A DNA stretch of 64,000 bases from Isoetes taiwanensis. Taxonomy: Eukaryota > Streptophyta > Lycopodiopsida > Isoetales > Isoetaceae. Below, piece by piece: positions 9,574-21,078 of the stretch. The number at the start of each line of letters is the position of its first letter. Position 1 is the stretch's first letter. The stretch is from contig JAJEKV010000055.1 in the NCBI GenBank assembly GCA_021234155.1, positions 1,469,090 to 1,533,089 of the forward strand, in the 5' to 3' direction. Under the pieces are notes generated by a model. The model worked only from the letters and a program-made list of their open reading frames with translations. It was not told the DNA's origin and searched no databases. A program made the position numbers and the translations under genes.

Positions 9574-10836
9574 GCTCCGCCACCGTCGGGTTTCTTCCGA
9601 GAGAGGTCCGTGACTATACCATGGTTGCGGGCCATTTGTACAAAAAGCGAGGCAAAGACATGGTCCTCCGTCGTTGTGTTCTCCCTCATGAGGTGCCCGA
9701 TATTGTTCGCCAAGCCCACGATGGGCTTGGTGGTGGTCATTTCAGTGGTGACGCCACGGCACGCAAAATTCTTTTGGCAGGATACTTCTGGCCCATGCTT
9801 TTCAAAGATGCCCACGCTTATGCTGCGCCCGTGTGGCGGACGCATCGGCCGTGTGGGAAAAGCCACGGCCGTGGCGCTCGCCCTTGGCGCCGCCGCCACG
9901 CCCACATCCCTTCAGCAAATGGGGAATGGATTTTGTGGGGCCCATGGACCCACCGGCGCGGCACACCCGTGCCCGCTATATTCTGGTCATCACGGATTAT
10001 GCTACCAAATGGGTGGAAGCTTGTGCACTTCCAGACAACACTGCTGCCAGCACAGCCAAGGTTCTCTACACGAACATCATCACGCGTTTTGGTTGTCCCA
10101 CGGAACTTGTTAGTGATCGTGGTGTGCATTTTGTCAATCATACCATTAAGGAGCTAACGGACTATCTTCACATCCAACACCGGAAGAGTACACCTTATTA
10201 TCCTCAAGGAAATGGATTGGCTGAAAGTACCAACAAAACACTCATCACAGTTCTCAAGAAAATTTGTGACGCTTCGCGAACAGATTGGCAGGACAAGTTG
10301 CCTACTATTCTTTGGGCTTACAACACTAGTTTCAAAATAGCTACTGGCCACACTCCTTTCAAACTAGTTTATGGACAAGAAGCTCTCATGCCTTTTGAAT
10401 ATATTCTTCCGACTCTCCGTTTCCAACTTGCTACAGCACATAATCCACCTGCTGCACTCAAGGAACGGGTTTATCAATTGGGCAGCTTGGATGAACCCGG
10501 TGAGATGCTTACATTAAATGTTCTTCATGGACAACGATTCGCGAGAAATCATTGCATGACAAACGACTTAAAACAAAAACATTCAAAGAAGGAGATTTGG
10601 TTCTTCTTTATGACTCACGTTACAAAAATTTTCCGGGCAAGTTAAAGTTTCGATGGCTTGGTCCTTATCAAATTGATCAAGTGGTGCAACCCAGTGTTTT
10701 CAAGCTGACCGAACTTGATGGCACTCCATTACCTACTCTTGTTAATGGCTTTCGCCTTAAACAATTTCATACAGACGTTACAGACAGTTCTACTCAAGAT
10801 GCACCACAAAGTTCTGACAACACAGACAATGACTAA
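9574..10836 (+). pseudogene. Ty3-1 integrase (frameshifted)
   Basis: Inserts the DNA copy into the genome. The zinc-binding N-terminal part is in one frame at 9,621-9,830 (LRRCVLPHEV, GGHFSGDATARKIL, GYFWPM). The catalytic core is in another frame at 9,833-10,500 with WGMDFVGP (Asp 9,929), SDRGVHF (Asp 10,115) and NGLAESTNKT (Glu 10,223), spaced D-61-D-35-E, the retroviral/Ty3 DD35E pattern. A third frame at 10,552-10,836 gives KFRWLGPYQI, the C-terminal GPY/F module. All catalytic residues are present, but at least three frameshifts, counting the one around 9,530 near the end of RNase H, separate the parts. Confidence 0.85.
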
Positions 10837-10947
10837 AAGGGGCGTATTTATATTACTAGAGGCAAATTTACAAAATGTGAGCCAAAGCTCACTCTTTTCC
10901 GCTATGAGCTGCAGCTCTATTTACAAAATCCTAAAGAGAAAAACCCT
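10837..10947. other. Short spacer after integrase
   Basis: Non-coding spacer between the integrase stop and the 3' end of the antisense ORF. The ORFs converge here. No terminator motif recognised. Confidence 0.4.
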
Positions 10948-11169
10948 CTACTCCGGGTTTGGAGCAGAGGTGATGCGCAGGATGTGGTAGTAGTTCTGCT
11001 CCGGATCCCAGCGCAGGTGAATCACCACCTCCATCCCGTTGGTGTGGGGATCGGGATGCTCAGCCATCCCACACCACCACCCATCCATGGGAATGCCAGG
11101 TTGTGGCACCTCCACCGAGTCCAAGCGGTCCATCTTGCATGTTATCCACTCAAGGCGATTCGAAGGCAT
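10948..11169 (-). CDS. Antisense ORF downstream of Ty3-1 pol
   Basis: A 73-codon minus-strand frame with an ATG at 11,169, reading MPSNRLEWITCKMDRLD, then IPMDGWWCG and a C-terminus with IHLRWDPEQNYYHILRI. Ty3-2 has at the same place and strand a related stretch with ITCKMD and IPMDPW about 18 residues apart (around 18,940-18,860). Conservation of short motifs between two different families in the same antisense position argues for real coding. Tat-group elements such as Grande are known to carry antisense frames between pol and the 3' LTR. A TATA-like TATAAG lies on the minus strand about 80 bases upstream (near 11,250). I do not recognise the product. Confidence 0.4.
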   Translation of the reverse strand: MPSNRLEWITCKMDRLDSVEVPQPGIPMDGWWCGMAEHPDPHTNGMEVVIHLRWDPEQNYYHILRITSAPNPE

Positions 11170-11762
11170 GGTGCACTTGTCGTGAAGTCTGCAGCTGCAT
11201 CTTGGCCCATCGGTGTCTCACCGGCTTCACCCAAGCCCGTTGGTCTTATACTTAGCCGAGGGGACCTCCCGTCATAGAGGCGTGGACCAATCAGAAATTT
11301 AAGCCAGCGTGGTTTGCAATGCAAAATTTGTTTCTAAATGGGGAATCTTTTCTCCCGCCCAGCATATCTAGCCATGGTACCTTCGACACCTTCGTTTTAA
11401 TGATATCCCGCCGAGTTGCCGGCATTAAATGACATTCCTTCTTTTCACGCCCGTGAACATTAATGGGTGTCCTTTAATGCTGGTGACATCGGATCATTCC
11501 CTTCACGTCTCATCGCCATACGTTCCTTTTGCTTCTCCCTTTACCGTTTGGGGACTTAGCCAAGATTTTGCCTTTCAATGCGCCTCATGCATCAGTAAGC
11601 CATACGGCATCATCAGCGGTTGCTGTTCATCCTCATCATGCCCCTTAAGCCAACGCGTAAGCCCTAAAACCTTTTAAGCCTATCTGCGTTTTAGGTCTTA
11701 CGCTCTCTGCTCTCTCGCCTTCGCCACAGTTCTTCTGATTTCCCTTCCGGCGCTCTTAAGCC
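11170..11762. other. Ty3-1 region between the divergent extra ORFs
   Basis: No motif-bearing frame found. It lies between the antisense ORF (leftward) and the sense extra ORF (rightward), the expected position for promoters of both. A minus-strand TATAAG near 11,250 is the only candidate signal. Confidence 0.35.
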
Positions 11763-12096
11763 ATGGCTGCACCCAAATTTCCTACACTTTAGCTTCTACT
11801 CCAAGGGATCCGAGCTCTTTTAAGTGCATGTCTTTCTCGGCGCCCACCTTTTGGTGAGGCCCTCGTTGGTCCGAAGTCGTGAAGTGGCCCGAGAGCGCCC
11901 GGCTTTTAACGCATTCTCCCACATGGACCTCAGGCCCCAAATCCGAACAATTGGGCGGTTCATCGCTCACATCGATCAACGGCCCAGGAAGGATATGCTA
12001 CTACGGTCGATGGCACCACCATTTTGCTTACTCAGCCCGATTTACGGGGTATTCCGTATTCCTTTGCAAACACCTTCTTTATCTTGGGCTGCCTTA
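11763..12096 (+). pseudogene. Ty3-1 sense 3' extra ORF, first part
   Basis: Begins with an ATG at 11,763 (MAAPKFPTL) and runs in shifting frames to DLRGIPYSFANTFFILG at the point where Ty3-2 is inserted. It resumes at 21,688. No similarity to gag, pol or a known envelope is visible. Position between pol and 3' LTR matches the additional ORFs reported for Tat-type elements. Confidence 0.35.
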
Positions 12097-12702
12097 TGTT
12101 AGCCACTTTGGCGGACCTGCGAGTCTATACTTCTTTGCATGAGGGCGAGGCCCCACCCGTACGGTGTCCAAGAAGAGGGATCCACAAAGAGCGCCACGGC
12201 AGTCAAAGCTCCTCCAAGAAGCGAAAGACCCAAAGGTAGGACCCACGGCGGGCCACTACTTGTCTGTTAGCGGCCGCGGCCGACGGCTCAGTTCTGTTCG
12301 AGTGCCCCAAGTAGTGGAGCAGCGTTGTCATGATGAGGATCAGATTCGGGGCCGTAGGCCACTCCGTGTTCCTATATATTGTAGCATTTTTGCTCCTTCT
12401 AAAAGAAGGGTTCATAGTGTTCTTTGTGTCACTCTGAGGCGGACATCTTTGGTGCTTTGTTGTCGCTCTTTTGAGCCTTCATTGTACACTTGTTTTGATC
12501 AATGGATTGCCGTGTTCTCCACAAGTGTCTTGTGTGTTTCATTGTGTATTGCAATTCTTTGTTTTTATCACGAGTTTTTCTTGTTCTTTCCTCTGTTAGC
12601 AAAAATCCGGCGTGACAAAGGTGCCTCGGGATTTACCTGCTTGGGACTTCAAGGATCTCCGCGGAGATCATCCCTCGAGCGATCCAGGCCGGACCCCAAA
12701 CA
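12097..12702 (+). repeat. Ty3-2 5' LTR
   Basis: Starts TGTTAGCCAC, ends CCCCAAACA; homologous to 21,079-21,682 and 47,595-48,229. A TATA box (CCTATATATTG, about 12,371-12,381) and the polypyrimidine 3' part are shared by all copies. The terminal CCCCAAACA is the same as in Ty3-1, although most of the LTR is different. Confidence 0.88.
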
Positions 12703-12704
12703 CT

Positions 12705-12720
12705 TGGCGCTGTTGCGGGG
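12705..12720 (+). other. Ty3-2 primer-binding site (tRNA-Asp type)
   Basis: TGGCGCTGTTGCGGGG two bases after the LTR, close to the complement of the 3' end of plant tRNA-Asp (TGGCGCCGTTGCCGGGG): one substitution and one missing C. Confidence 0.8.
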
Positions 12721-12745
12721 CTCCCTTGAAAGGCGTATTGATACC

Positions 12746-14830
12746 ATGTTCAATCCCTTCTTTACTCCGGCGATATTCAACACGGATGGAGTCAAGGCGC
12801 CGTCGCCATGAACTGCCGGCGCCTCCGCGAATATGTCCACATACACTCTGGTTCGATTGTCTCTTCTCGGGTGTCACGAGGCGCAATCTGTTCCACCTCC
12901 ACCACGACAACTTTCGGACCGACTTCCCACAGTGGAAGGTCGCCATTGTTCCGTTCCTGTTAAGCTACATCATGCGGAGAACGCAACCACGACCCTTTGA
13001 ATTTACTCCACCGGAATCCCCAACTCAAGATCATGACCGAAACCACCGCAATTTTCTCTGGAACATCGCAAAATGTTTTCTCTATTGGTAATCTTTCTTT
13101 AGGAACTTGGTACCACCGCTTCCACCTTTGTCAATTCCCCTCACCGTCATTCCCTTAAGCTTTGTTCCCCCCCACCGCATTTGTTCATGCACATCACAAC
13201 CTTTGTTCCCCACTACAAGCTTCCCGGTTACCTCTTTTTTACTAATCTCACACAACCTATGCGGTTTGGTACCTGTCACGACAACCAACACCTCTTTGTC
13301 TTTTCTTTTCCACAAATGCAAACACCCATTCATCGCGTAGACTCCTACACATGCTTTAAAACTCCCATATCCACTCTTTGGAAATGATAAAGGTAAACAC
13401 ATAGACCCGAGTGCTCAGGGCTCACATGGATGAATTTGAGTCACTTGCGGATCTCAATGGTCACTCAGATCCAAAACTAAAATTCCACATCTTTTCGGCG
13501 ACCACCTGCGTGGAGCACCCACGAATGGCTGATGGCAAACAAAAAGCCACTTGGAAACAAGATTGGATACACATGAAGACCTCTTTTCTTTCCCATTCAC
13601 GGCACCCTTGCGGATGATCAACAAGCTGGCGAGCGACCTCAACACACTCAAAGCGGAACCGGGAGAATCTGCCCGAGACTTTCTGCAGCCATTTGCGGAT
13701 CTTAGTCAACAAGTTGAAGGAATTTCCAACCCAAAGCCAAATTCTAGTGTGGTTTCTTCAAGGCTTACCCTCTCACATCGATTTATGGTGAGTATTTTGC
13801 CCCAAGACATTACAAAGCCATTGAATTAGTCAATCACTTTCTGTTCATGTTTCCTCACGCGGTGATCAAGCCCGCGATACTCCCATTTCCCTCGGCTACA
13901 CCCACGGCACCTCTCGGCGCCTCCACGGCGGTTCCCCCAAATAACATTTGGTGTACTATTTGCCGATTACTTCGGGACATCTGGCGAATGAGTGTAACTC
14001 TGTGGATAGCATGATCCATTGCAAGCGGCGCAACATGCGAGAACCACACCAGCGAAGAATGTACAAATCCCGACCAAATCCGTATCGACATCGTCTTGTT
14101 CACCAAGTGCGAAAGGTACCCATAAACTCAACCACGGACCGCGAGCCTGACAGCCCGACAACAACAACAACCCGGCAACAACGGCAACCACAGCGTGGAC
14201 CTCCTCGTTCCACTTTTGATCCAAGCAAGTCCCAATGTTTCAAGCGTGACCAATGGGGTCATCGATGCAGATTAATCCTCAACTTCCTCAAGTTCAAATA
14301 CAAATTCACGGCACCAATCAAACCACGGCGGTCGTCTTACACCTTTTCAAGTATGGGAAGCCAAAGGAAGGCAAGGCCCGCGCCCGATTATCAAAAAGCG
14401 GCCACCACGGCCACCACAACAACAACCACGCCAACGACAAACAACTCAAAAACAATTGGATGATCAACTCCAAGAAGAAATTTACCATGCAATCAACACC
14501 AGCCTTGAATCCTCCAACTGGATTGAGGTTCTCCCTCATTCCCCACGCCATAAGCACCCGTGCACCAAGTTTTTGCAGCCGATTACGTACCGGTGAGCCA
14601 TCAACCAAATCTGTTCATTTTGCACCCAATGCGGATCAACTACTTCCTCATGTTCAACCTAAACTTAGCAAAAGTGCGCTTCAACTCATCGAGCGTCGCG
14701 GAAGGTAAGGCACTCAAGTCTGTCAATGCTACCACCGCGATCGGGGCCAAGACCACGAATGCCACGACATCTGCAACACCACCACTCAACATTCTTTGCT
14801 GAAGTCGACCTCCTCAACAATGTAGCGACA
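12746..14830 (+). pseudogene. gag: Ty3-2 gag and gag-pol linker (broken)
   Basis: A possible start ATG lies at 12,746 (MFNPFFTPAIFNTDG). The gag core shows at 13,411-13,560 (HMDEFESLADLNGHSDPKLK, KFHIFSA), matching Ty3-1 gag. Around 13,950-14,060 come traces of the CCHC knuckles (SGHLANECNS, IHCKR), and a third near 14,236 (QCFKRDQWGH). The linker then gives VHFAPNADQLLPHVQPKL near 14,620. Frames change every 100-300 bases. Ty3-2 does not have the AT-rich insert found in Ty3-1 gag. Confidence 0.75.
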
Positions 14831-15960
14831 TCTATTGCTGAGCAACAACAACCCGCGGATCCACCACAACTACACGCAATCCCTCACGAACTTCAACAAG
14901 AACTTGCTAAAATCAAAATTCCTCTCGACCTTACGACTATCCTACAACTATGTCCGCCTCTGAGCACATTTTACAAAACACAGTATTACACATTAATGCG
15001 ATCGCCACATCAACACCCACGGTGCATGCACCGCGTGGGCCAAAAACTGTTCACCATGTTGGATCGATGGTGGCGGCCAATCAATCTTATTACGAGATAA
15101 TCTCCGGGCGACAATTGGGCATAAAGGGGCTCCATACTGCCTTATGACATCAAGCTTGCAAATGGCCATATCACGCGACCACAAGGAGTTACACAACCAA
15201 TACCGGTCAATATTGGAGATCTACAATTTACCATGGAATTCGGTGTTTGGAGAGCGAGGAGAAGATCCGGAGATTATGAAATGTTAGTAGGACGACCCTT
15301 TTTGAGACAAGCTAAAAGCATTCACTCTTGGGCCACAGATCAACTTGTTATCACGGATGGCAAGCTCACGCCCGCGATGGATCGACCACGGGCGGATCAT
15401 TTTACGTAGATCCTGTTGAATCGAGACGGTGACTCTGAACAAGTTTGCAACACCTATCGGTTACAAACCAAGGGTTTGCCACTCCGCGGCTTACCCGAAT
15501 ACAATCAACCATGGGAAGACATGGATATTGATAAAGGCATAGCAGCTGGTTGACCCCTATTTGATACCTTGTAACAACGTCACATTGGTTCCACATGAGG
15601 AGGCGGTACCCCGGCTCCTCCTCAGGTTCAAAGACACCACACCAACTCCTAGTGGCACGCCACTATTTTTCAAAATTGGTCAACATGAACATCACGTGTG
15701 CTCGTGAGCCAGCCCACCTTTGTTCGGGATGATCAAGTCATTCCACACATTCAAACTCCTGCGGTAGACATAATTGATATTGGAACAAATCAACCAATCC
15801 GATTGGCATGCGACCTCACGCCCCGACGTTCAGGGAGCAAGCCATTCTGCGCTATTCAAGCGTTTCAAGCACATCTTTGCTTGGAGCTACAAAGACCTCC
15901 GGGTATCAAGAAAAATTGGGACAACTCTCGATTCCCACCAAGCCGGATGCTAGACCCATC
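14831..15960 (+). pseudogene. Ty3-2 protease region (broken)
   Basis: Contains HELQQELAKIKIPLDL near 14,885, then VHAPRGPKTVHHVGSM near 15,020, the place of the DGGS active site, which is not readable here, then YDIKLANGHI, EMLVGRPFLRQAKS and WATDQLVITDGKL at 15,145-15,360. The tail (HLCLELQRPPGIKK in a shifted frame, near 15,880) matches the FAWSYKDLRGIKK region of Ty3-1. Several frameshifts. The active-site aspartate cannot be confirmed. Confidence 0.65.
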
Positions 15961-15963
15961 TAG
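15961..15963 (+). other. UAG before Ty3-2 reverse transcriptase
   Basis: TAG followed by CAG CGG, at the codon equivalent to the UAG at 8,161 of Ty3-1; both follow an Ile codon (ATC). The second copy has TAA at this place (42,562) in a locally altered context. Confidence 0.55.
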
Positions 15964-17346
15964 CAGCGGCGATCCGGCTTAACCCAAACTACCGTGAAAA
16001 GGTTAAAGCCGAAATTGACAACTTTTGAATTGCTGGACTTATCTATGAGGTCAAACATTGAGAATGGGTAAGTCCTATTGTTATTGCCCTCAAACATAAT
16101 GGAAAAATTGGCGTTTGTGTGGATTATAGAAAACTCAATCAAACCCGCGGAAAGGGATCATTTCCCTCTCCCCTTCACCGGATCAAGTGTTGGAAGATGT
16201 AGCGAGCCCACGAGATGTACTCCTTCATGGGCGGCTTCTCGGTTTATAATCAAATATCCATTCGAGAAGAAGATCAACTAAAGACTACCTTCACTACTCC
16301 ATGGGGGTACCTTTGCTTACAAAGTCGTTCCTTTTGGATTGTCAAACTCACCATCCACATTTCAACGCATTATGCTTCTTTGTTTTCAAGAGTACATGCA
16401 AGTTCATCCCTTTACTGCAAGTCTTTCGGGATGACTTCTCCACTTACACCCGTTATGGACCATTTGGTAAAACTTGAACTAGTTTTTCAACGGCTGTGAT
16501 GAATCTGGAATTAGCCTCAATCCGGAAAAGTGCACCTTCTTTGTCACCTCGGGTGTATACGGGACATGTCGGTGAGTCGACCGCGGCATTACAACGGACC
16601 CAACCAAAATCAGGCTGTGTCATCGAGCATATCCACCTGCGAACATCAAGGACACCGCGTTCCTTTCTTGGCAAAGTCAACTTCTATGCCACCTTTATTC
16701 CGAAATTGGCACCGGCTGCCGATCCAATTCACAAAGCCCGTGGAAATCCATACACATGGACTTGGACATCGATGCAAATCAAGCTTTTAAAGAACTCAAA
16801 GTCAAGCTCCGCGAAGCCCCGTGCTAGTACCACCTCAATGGGACAAACCATTCCATGTCCATGTTGATGTTTTGGGGCTTTGCGATTGGGCTGTTCTAGC
16901 TCAAGAGTATGCACCAAATCGGGACAAGCCCATCGGATCGCCCGTGAGAAAACTCAATCTGGCGGCGCAACTATTCGACCCGCGGAAGGGAAGCCCTTGG
17001 CCTTATCTTTTGTGTACAGCGCTTTTCGACACTATCTTCTTGGTAGTCAAATTAAGCTTTTATGTGGATCATCAAGCTCTTCTATATTTAATCAATAAGC
17101 CAAACCCCACGGGCGAATTGCTCGATGGATATTGATATTGCAAGAGTTTGCCCTTTTTGAAATTATTCACAAGCGGGGCCAGCTCACCTGCGGTCCCCGA
17201 CTATCTTTCCGCGCATACACCGGGATGATCCCTCGGAAGGAGTTCCGCGATGCCCTTCGGATGCTCAAGCGTTCACGGTCCTTTGCCAGCCTCATTGGTA
17301 CCCGCGACTATCAGCGCTTTCTCCTCGCGGAGCACTCCGTCAAGTG
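15964..17346 (+). pseudogene. pol: Ty3-2 reverse transcriptase / RNase H (broken)
   Basis: Same order as the intact Ty3-1 domain: VKAEIDN near 16,005, then NGKIGVCVDYRKLNQ, then MYSFMGGFSVYNQISI at 16,215, TTFTTPWG, an FRDDFSTY catalytic box near 16,425, and FLGKVNFYATF. RNase H begins FHVHVDV near 16,855, with DHQALLYLI near 17,067. Many one- to three-base indels move the frame, and several alter CAG/CTG triplets relative to Ty3-1. Confidence 0.8.
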
Positions 17347-18583
17347 ACCCATGCTCTCTCGGAAAAGACAACTTACGCATAAACAACAATTCCTTAGCGA
17401 AGTGCGAGTTATCACGATGGTTGCTGGCCATCTCTATAAATGTGGCAAAGACAATGTGCTCCGGCGATGTGTTCTTCCTCCGCGAAGTCCACGATCTAGT
17501 CAAACAAGCCCACGAAGGACTTGGCGATTGGTCATTTCAGCGGAACAACACGACAAAGGAAACTCCTCCTTCTTTGGGTATTCTTATTACCTTTTCAAAG
17601 ATGCTCACAAATACACCGCCGTGTGATGTTTGTCGAGAGGCTTGGTAGACCCGCGACCCGTGGCGGCTCACGCGCTCAGCCCAATAGCCCGCGCCTCTCC
17701 CCTTTGCCAAATGGGGTATGGATTTTGTTGGTCCCATGGACCCACACGCAATCAACACTAGGGCACGCTACATTCTAGTCTTCACCGGACTATGCAACCA
17801 AATGGGCTGAAGCGTGTGCTCTACGACAACACGGTTGCTAGTAAATGCGACTAAGGTTCTCTACAAGAACATCATCCGCGATTTGGATGTCCCTTAGAAT
17901 TAGTTAGTGATGGTGGAGTTCATTTCATCAATCACACTATTGCTGAACTCACTAACTATCGCACATTCATCCGCGCGGAAAAGCCGCCTTACTATCCCGT
18001 GGTAATGGCTTGGCTGAAAGCACAAACAAGGTGCTTATCCACATTACGAAGAAGATTTGTGATCCTACAAGAAAAGATTGGCAAGATAAGTTACCCTCTG
18101 GTTTTATGGGCTTACAATACAACATACAAAGTAACAAGCGGTCAAACACCTTTTCGACTTGTGTATGGCCAAGAGGCTCTTATGCCTTTTGAGTTCATTT
18201 TACCCTCACTCAAATTTCGGTTAACAGCAGAACATAATCCATCAGCGACTTTGCAAAAGCGAGTTTTATCAAGCTGGAACAAGCTGGATGAACCCGAAGA
18301 GATGCTTTTCTTAGACTTCAACAAGGCAAACAACTACAAAAACAATGGCATGACAAACACATCAAAAACAAAACTTTTCAAATTGGCTGACTTAGTTCTT
18401 CTTCGATTTCGAGATATCAACAACATCACGGCAAACTCAAGCTCGGATGGCTGGGACCATACAAAATTTCGAGATACCACATCACGGAGTTTTACAATTA
18501 CAAAATTGGATGGCACTCCATTTCCTACATTAGTCAATGGATTTCGACTCAAGAAATTTCAAACCCTATTGCGGCATCCTTAG
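17347..18583 (+). pseudogene. Ty3-2 integrase (broken)
   Basis: MVAGHLYKCGKDNVLRRCVL near 17,419 is the start of the zinc-binding region. Core motifs: WGMDFVGPMDP (Asp codon near 17,721), SDGGVHFINH (Asp near 17,908; the second copy reads SDRGVHF) and NGLAESTNK (Glu near 18,016). The open frame 17,999-18,583 gives WAYNTTYKVTSGQTPFRLVY and a C-terminal part ending with LVNGFRLKKFQ, aligned with the Ty3-1 GPY/F-containing end. Frameshifts separate the segments. Confidence 0.8.
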
Positions 18584-18759
18584 CTCAAGAACAAAATTTA
18601 CAACAAGATACCACTTGTACAAATTTATGAGAAACACTTTTCTATTATGTACAAAATTGCCCGAAGGCTACAATTATTTGTGGGATTTTTTCCGAAAAAG
18701 TCCTAAACTAAACAAAATTGGGAAAACCCTATCATGCTTTGCTACTTTCGCCCTTTACT

Positions 18760-19165
18760 GCAGGGGGCACTCCACTTTCGGAGGATCACGGAAGCCCACA
18801 GTGCGACCACTCCGGTGAGCGATCACCTCGGGCGTCGAGGTTTATCTCCGGGTTGGCGGCGGTGCCTCCTCAACCAAGGATCCATAGGGATCCGGCGATT
18901 CCCTGAGCGCCCGCGGTCGGCGTCGTCCATCTTGCATGTAATCGGTCGCGGAAGCTCACACCCGGACCTTTATCGAGTTCTCCATCTTCATGAATTTTGG
19001 TTCTTCTGGATCATCACCCAACTTCCAATTTATGGCCAATACCAACCCCCTAGCGGTTTGTTCACGAAAGGTCACCTCCACCGGATATTCATAATCATTC
19101 CCCAGATATTTTGTACGCAAACTTTTTTTTAATATTAGACTCCTCTTTTTCAATTCATGATCCAT
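18760..19165 (-). pseudogene. Antisense ORF downstream of Ty3-2 pol
   Basis: Minus-strand frame from 19,165 (MDHELKKRSLILKKSLRTK) with VEVTFREQTARGLVLAINWK and PEEPKFMKMENS to about 18,956. After a frameshift it continues with ITCKMDDAD and IPMDPWL, matching motifs of the antisense ORF of Ty3-1 (10,948-11,169). The second copy keeps related sequence at 45,394-45,624 and beyond. It is separate from the retroviral-type genes and of unknown function. The frame is damaged, but protein-like composition and cross-family motif conservation support past coding. Confidence 0.4.
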
Positions 19166-19189
19166 GACAAACCCTTTGATTAATTCCCG

Positions 19190-21064
19190 TCCAGGAATTC
19201 AAGTTTTTATTCCCTCAAACAAACTCTCCAAATCTTGATCTTGAACTCTTGAGATTCTCAATCGTCACGAATAATGCTACTCGTGACCTCCCAAGAGAAC
19301 GACACCCTCAAACCAAACAAAAGCGACAACAAAGCGACCAACGATACTTGAGTCCAAGGTCACGACTTTGAAACCACCTTTGCGGAATAAGGATGCTCAC
19401 ATCGCATCTCTCCAAGGCAAGTTAGACCAGCTCCGCGGCAACACACGCTGCAGATGCTCTTGAAATAGGCGCACTCAAAGCGGACTTGCAAAGCCACTCC
19501 GACTTCAAGCTCCTCGATTCCCAACTTCTCCGGAACAAGTCGGACACCTCACCGCGCAAAGTCCGCGGAACTGCCGGACCGGTCTCTCCGAGCAACAAGA
19601 TATCATTGCGGATTACAAGATAAAGCTTTCAGATAGGCGAGCCGGGACGGCGGATGATGCAGAAGAAAAAGCGGAACAAACCTATCGGCACATACGCTAT
19701 TCCCTGGACTATCCGAAACCACCGGTTACCATGACTATGTGCAAGCAGGAAAAACATTTTTCTTTATTACGGTGAGCAACAAGGGTGATACCACAAGTCC
19801 CCGGTAGGCTGATATCGAGCGAAAATTGGCCCTTGATGTACGTCCGCGAGCGAGGCACACTTTGTGCTCGTCAATTTTGATATCCTACGGGTTGCGGATC
19901 TCGACCATTTAGGCTCTGAGAACCATAGCCCCCACGGCTTATGTCATGCCGCGACTTCTACGGCACATGTTACTCGGGCTCATCTGGATAAACGCGAGAA
20001 CTTTAAAGGAGATACAAAGCGGCAGTTCTTTTGACCAAGAAGAACAAGTACCTCAAGATACAAAATTTCGCAAGCTTGTTACCTCGGAATACATGCCTCT
20101 TTGAGAAAGAAGTGGAGCTATGGCTTTGCTGAACTTAGCCGCGCTCCTTGGACACTATACAACTCGAACAAGAACTTGACCTTACCGCAGTTGTTCTTAC
20201 AACATTATGCTTCCTTGCACGATGCGCACCTGCGGGCTGAAAGCGAGCGTCCTCCACGATGAGTGGGACCACGTACGTGGCGGCACATGTACATTCCGGT
20301 GCATGGGAGGCGATTACAAACAGACTACGAGAAGATATTATTGGAATTCCAAGAGCAGTCGCGGGATGACCGGCACCAACCCCCAAACAACCGAGTACAC
20401 TAGCAAGCTTTGGATGCCCACCTCGATCAAGGTCAATTCCCGGCATGGAGACAAAATTACGGACTACTGCGGTCAAAGAACATGCAGATTGGACACCCGG
20501 CAATTCACGGCGGACAAGCGTTGGGACCCACGCTTCATCCCTTGACGCAAATGGCGTGAGGATGAGACTTTGGACAACACCAACAAGCTGGATATACATG
20601 CCCAATCGTGTTCGTGGAAGGCTGCCGAGAATGCAATTTCTGGTCTTGTAACCTTCCTTGCCAAGGCCAAAACTTCCAGCTGATCCATCGTATTTGGGCA
20701 AGCCAGTGCATTACGCGGCACTCATGACCATACTCGAGTATCGAGAAGCGCCAAGTGCGGATCCATTTTGCAACCCCAATGCAAATCTTTGGAAAGTTCG
20801 GGTTGGACCTTGTCTTATACATGGAGATCACAAATCTTCCATCGAGATCCACGCCCTTTGGAGAACATGATTTACGAAGGCTTTCTCATAGGAGCGGCCC
20901 GAATGTTTGGCATCGGGACTCAAGCAAATCTGGAAAAGGGCGAACAACACTTTCGATGAATCTGATGGGCCCGAGCCTCCCTCATCTCTATATTCAAGAT
21001 CGGAAAAGATGAGCGAGGATTCCCACCCCGAGATTCATGCCCCTTTTCTAGCCAATAAGTGTAG
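19190..21064 (+). pseudogene. Ty3-2 sense 3' extra region with coiled coil
   Basis: Shifting plus-strand frames. From about 19,345 they give LESKVTTL, NKDAHIASLQGKLDQL and, later, LKADLQSHSDFKLLDSQLLR, with hydrophobic residues spaced as in a coiled coil. The end, near 21,000-21,060, reads PSLPHLYIQDRK then FLANKCSLVGG, running into the polypurine tract. A similar coiled-coil stretch lies in the Ty3-1 3' region (about 22,490-22,700). No enzyme or envelope motif is seen. Confidence 0.4.
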
Positions 21065-21078
21065 TTTGGTAGGGGGAG
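21065..21078 (+). other. Ty3-2 polypurine tract
   Basis: TTTGGTAGGGGGAG directly before the 3' LTR; primes plus-strand DNA synthesis. The same tract precedes the LTR in the second copy (about 47,582-47,594). Confidence 0.75.

Noticed and set aside
12164-13091. 215- and 159-codon plus frames
   Set aside because: They cross the Ty3-2 LTR, its end and the primer site, so they cannot be genuine genes.
20135-20701. 188-codon minus-strand frame in Ty3-2
   Set aside because: Lies opposite the sense extra region; it has no similarity to the antisense ORF family and is not kept in the second copy.
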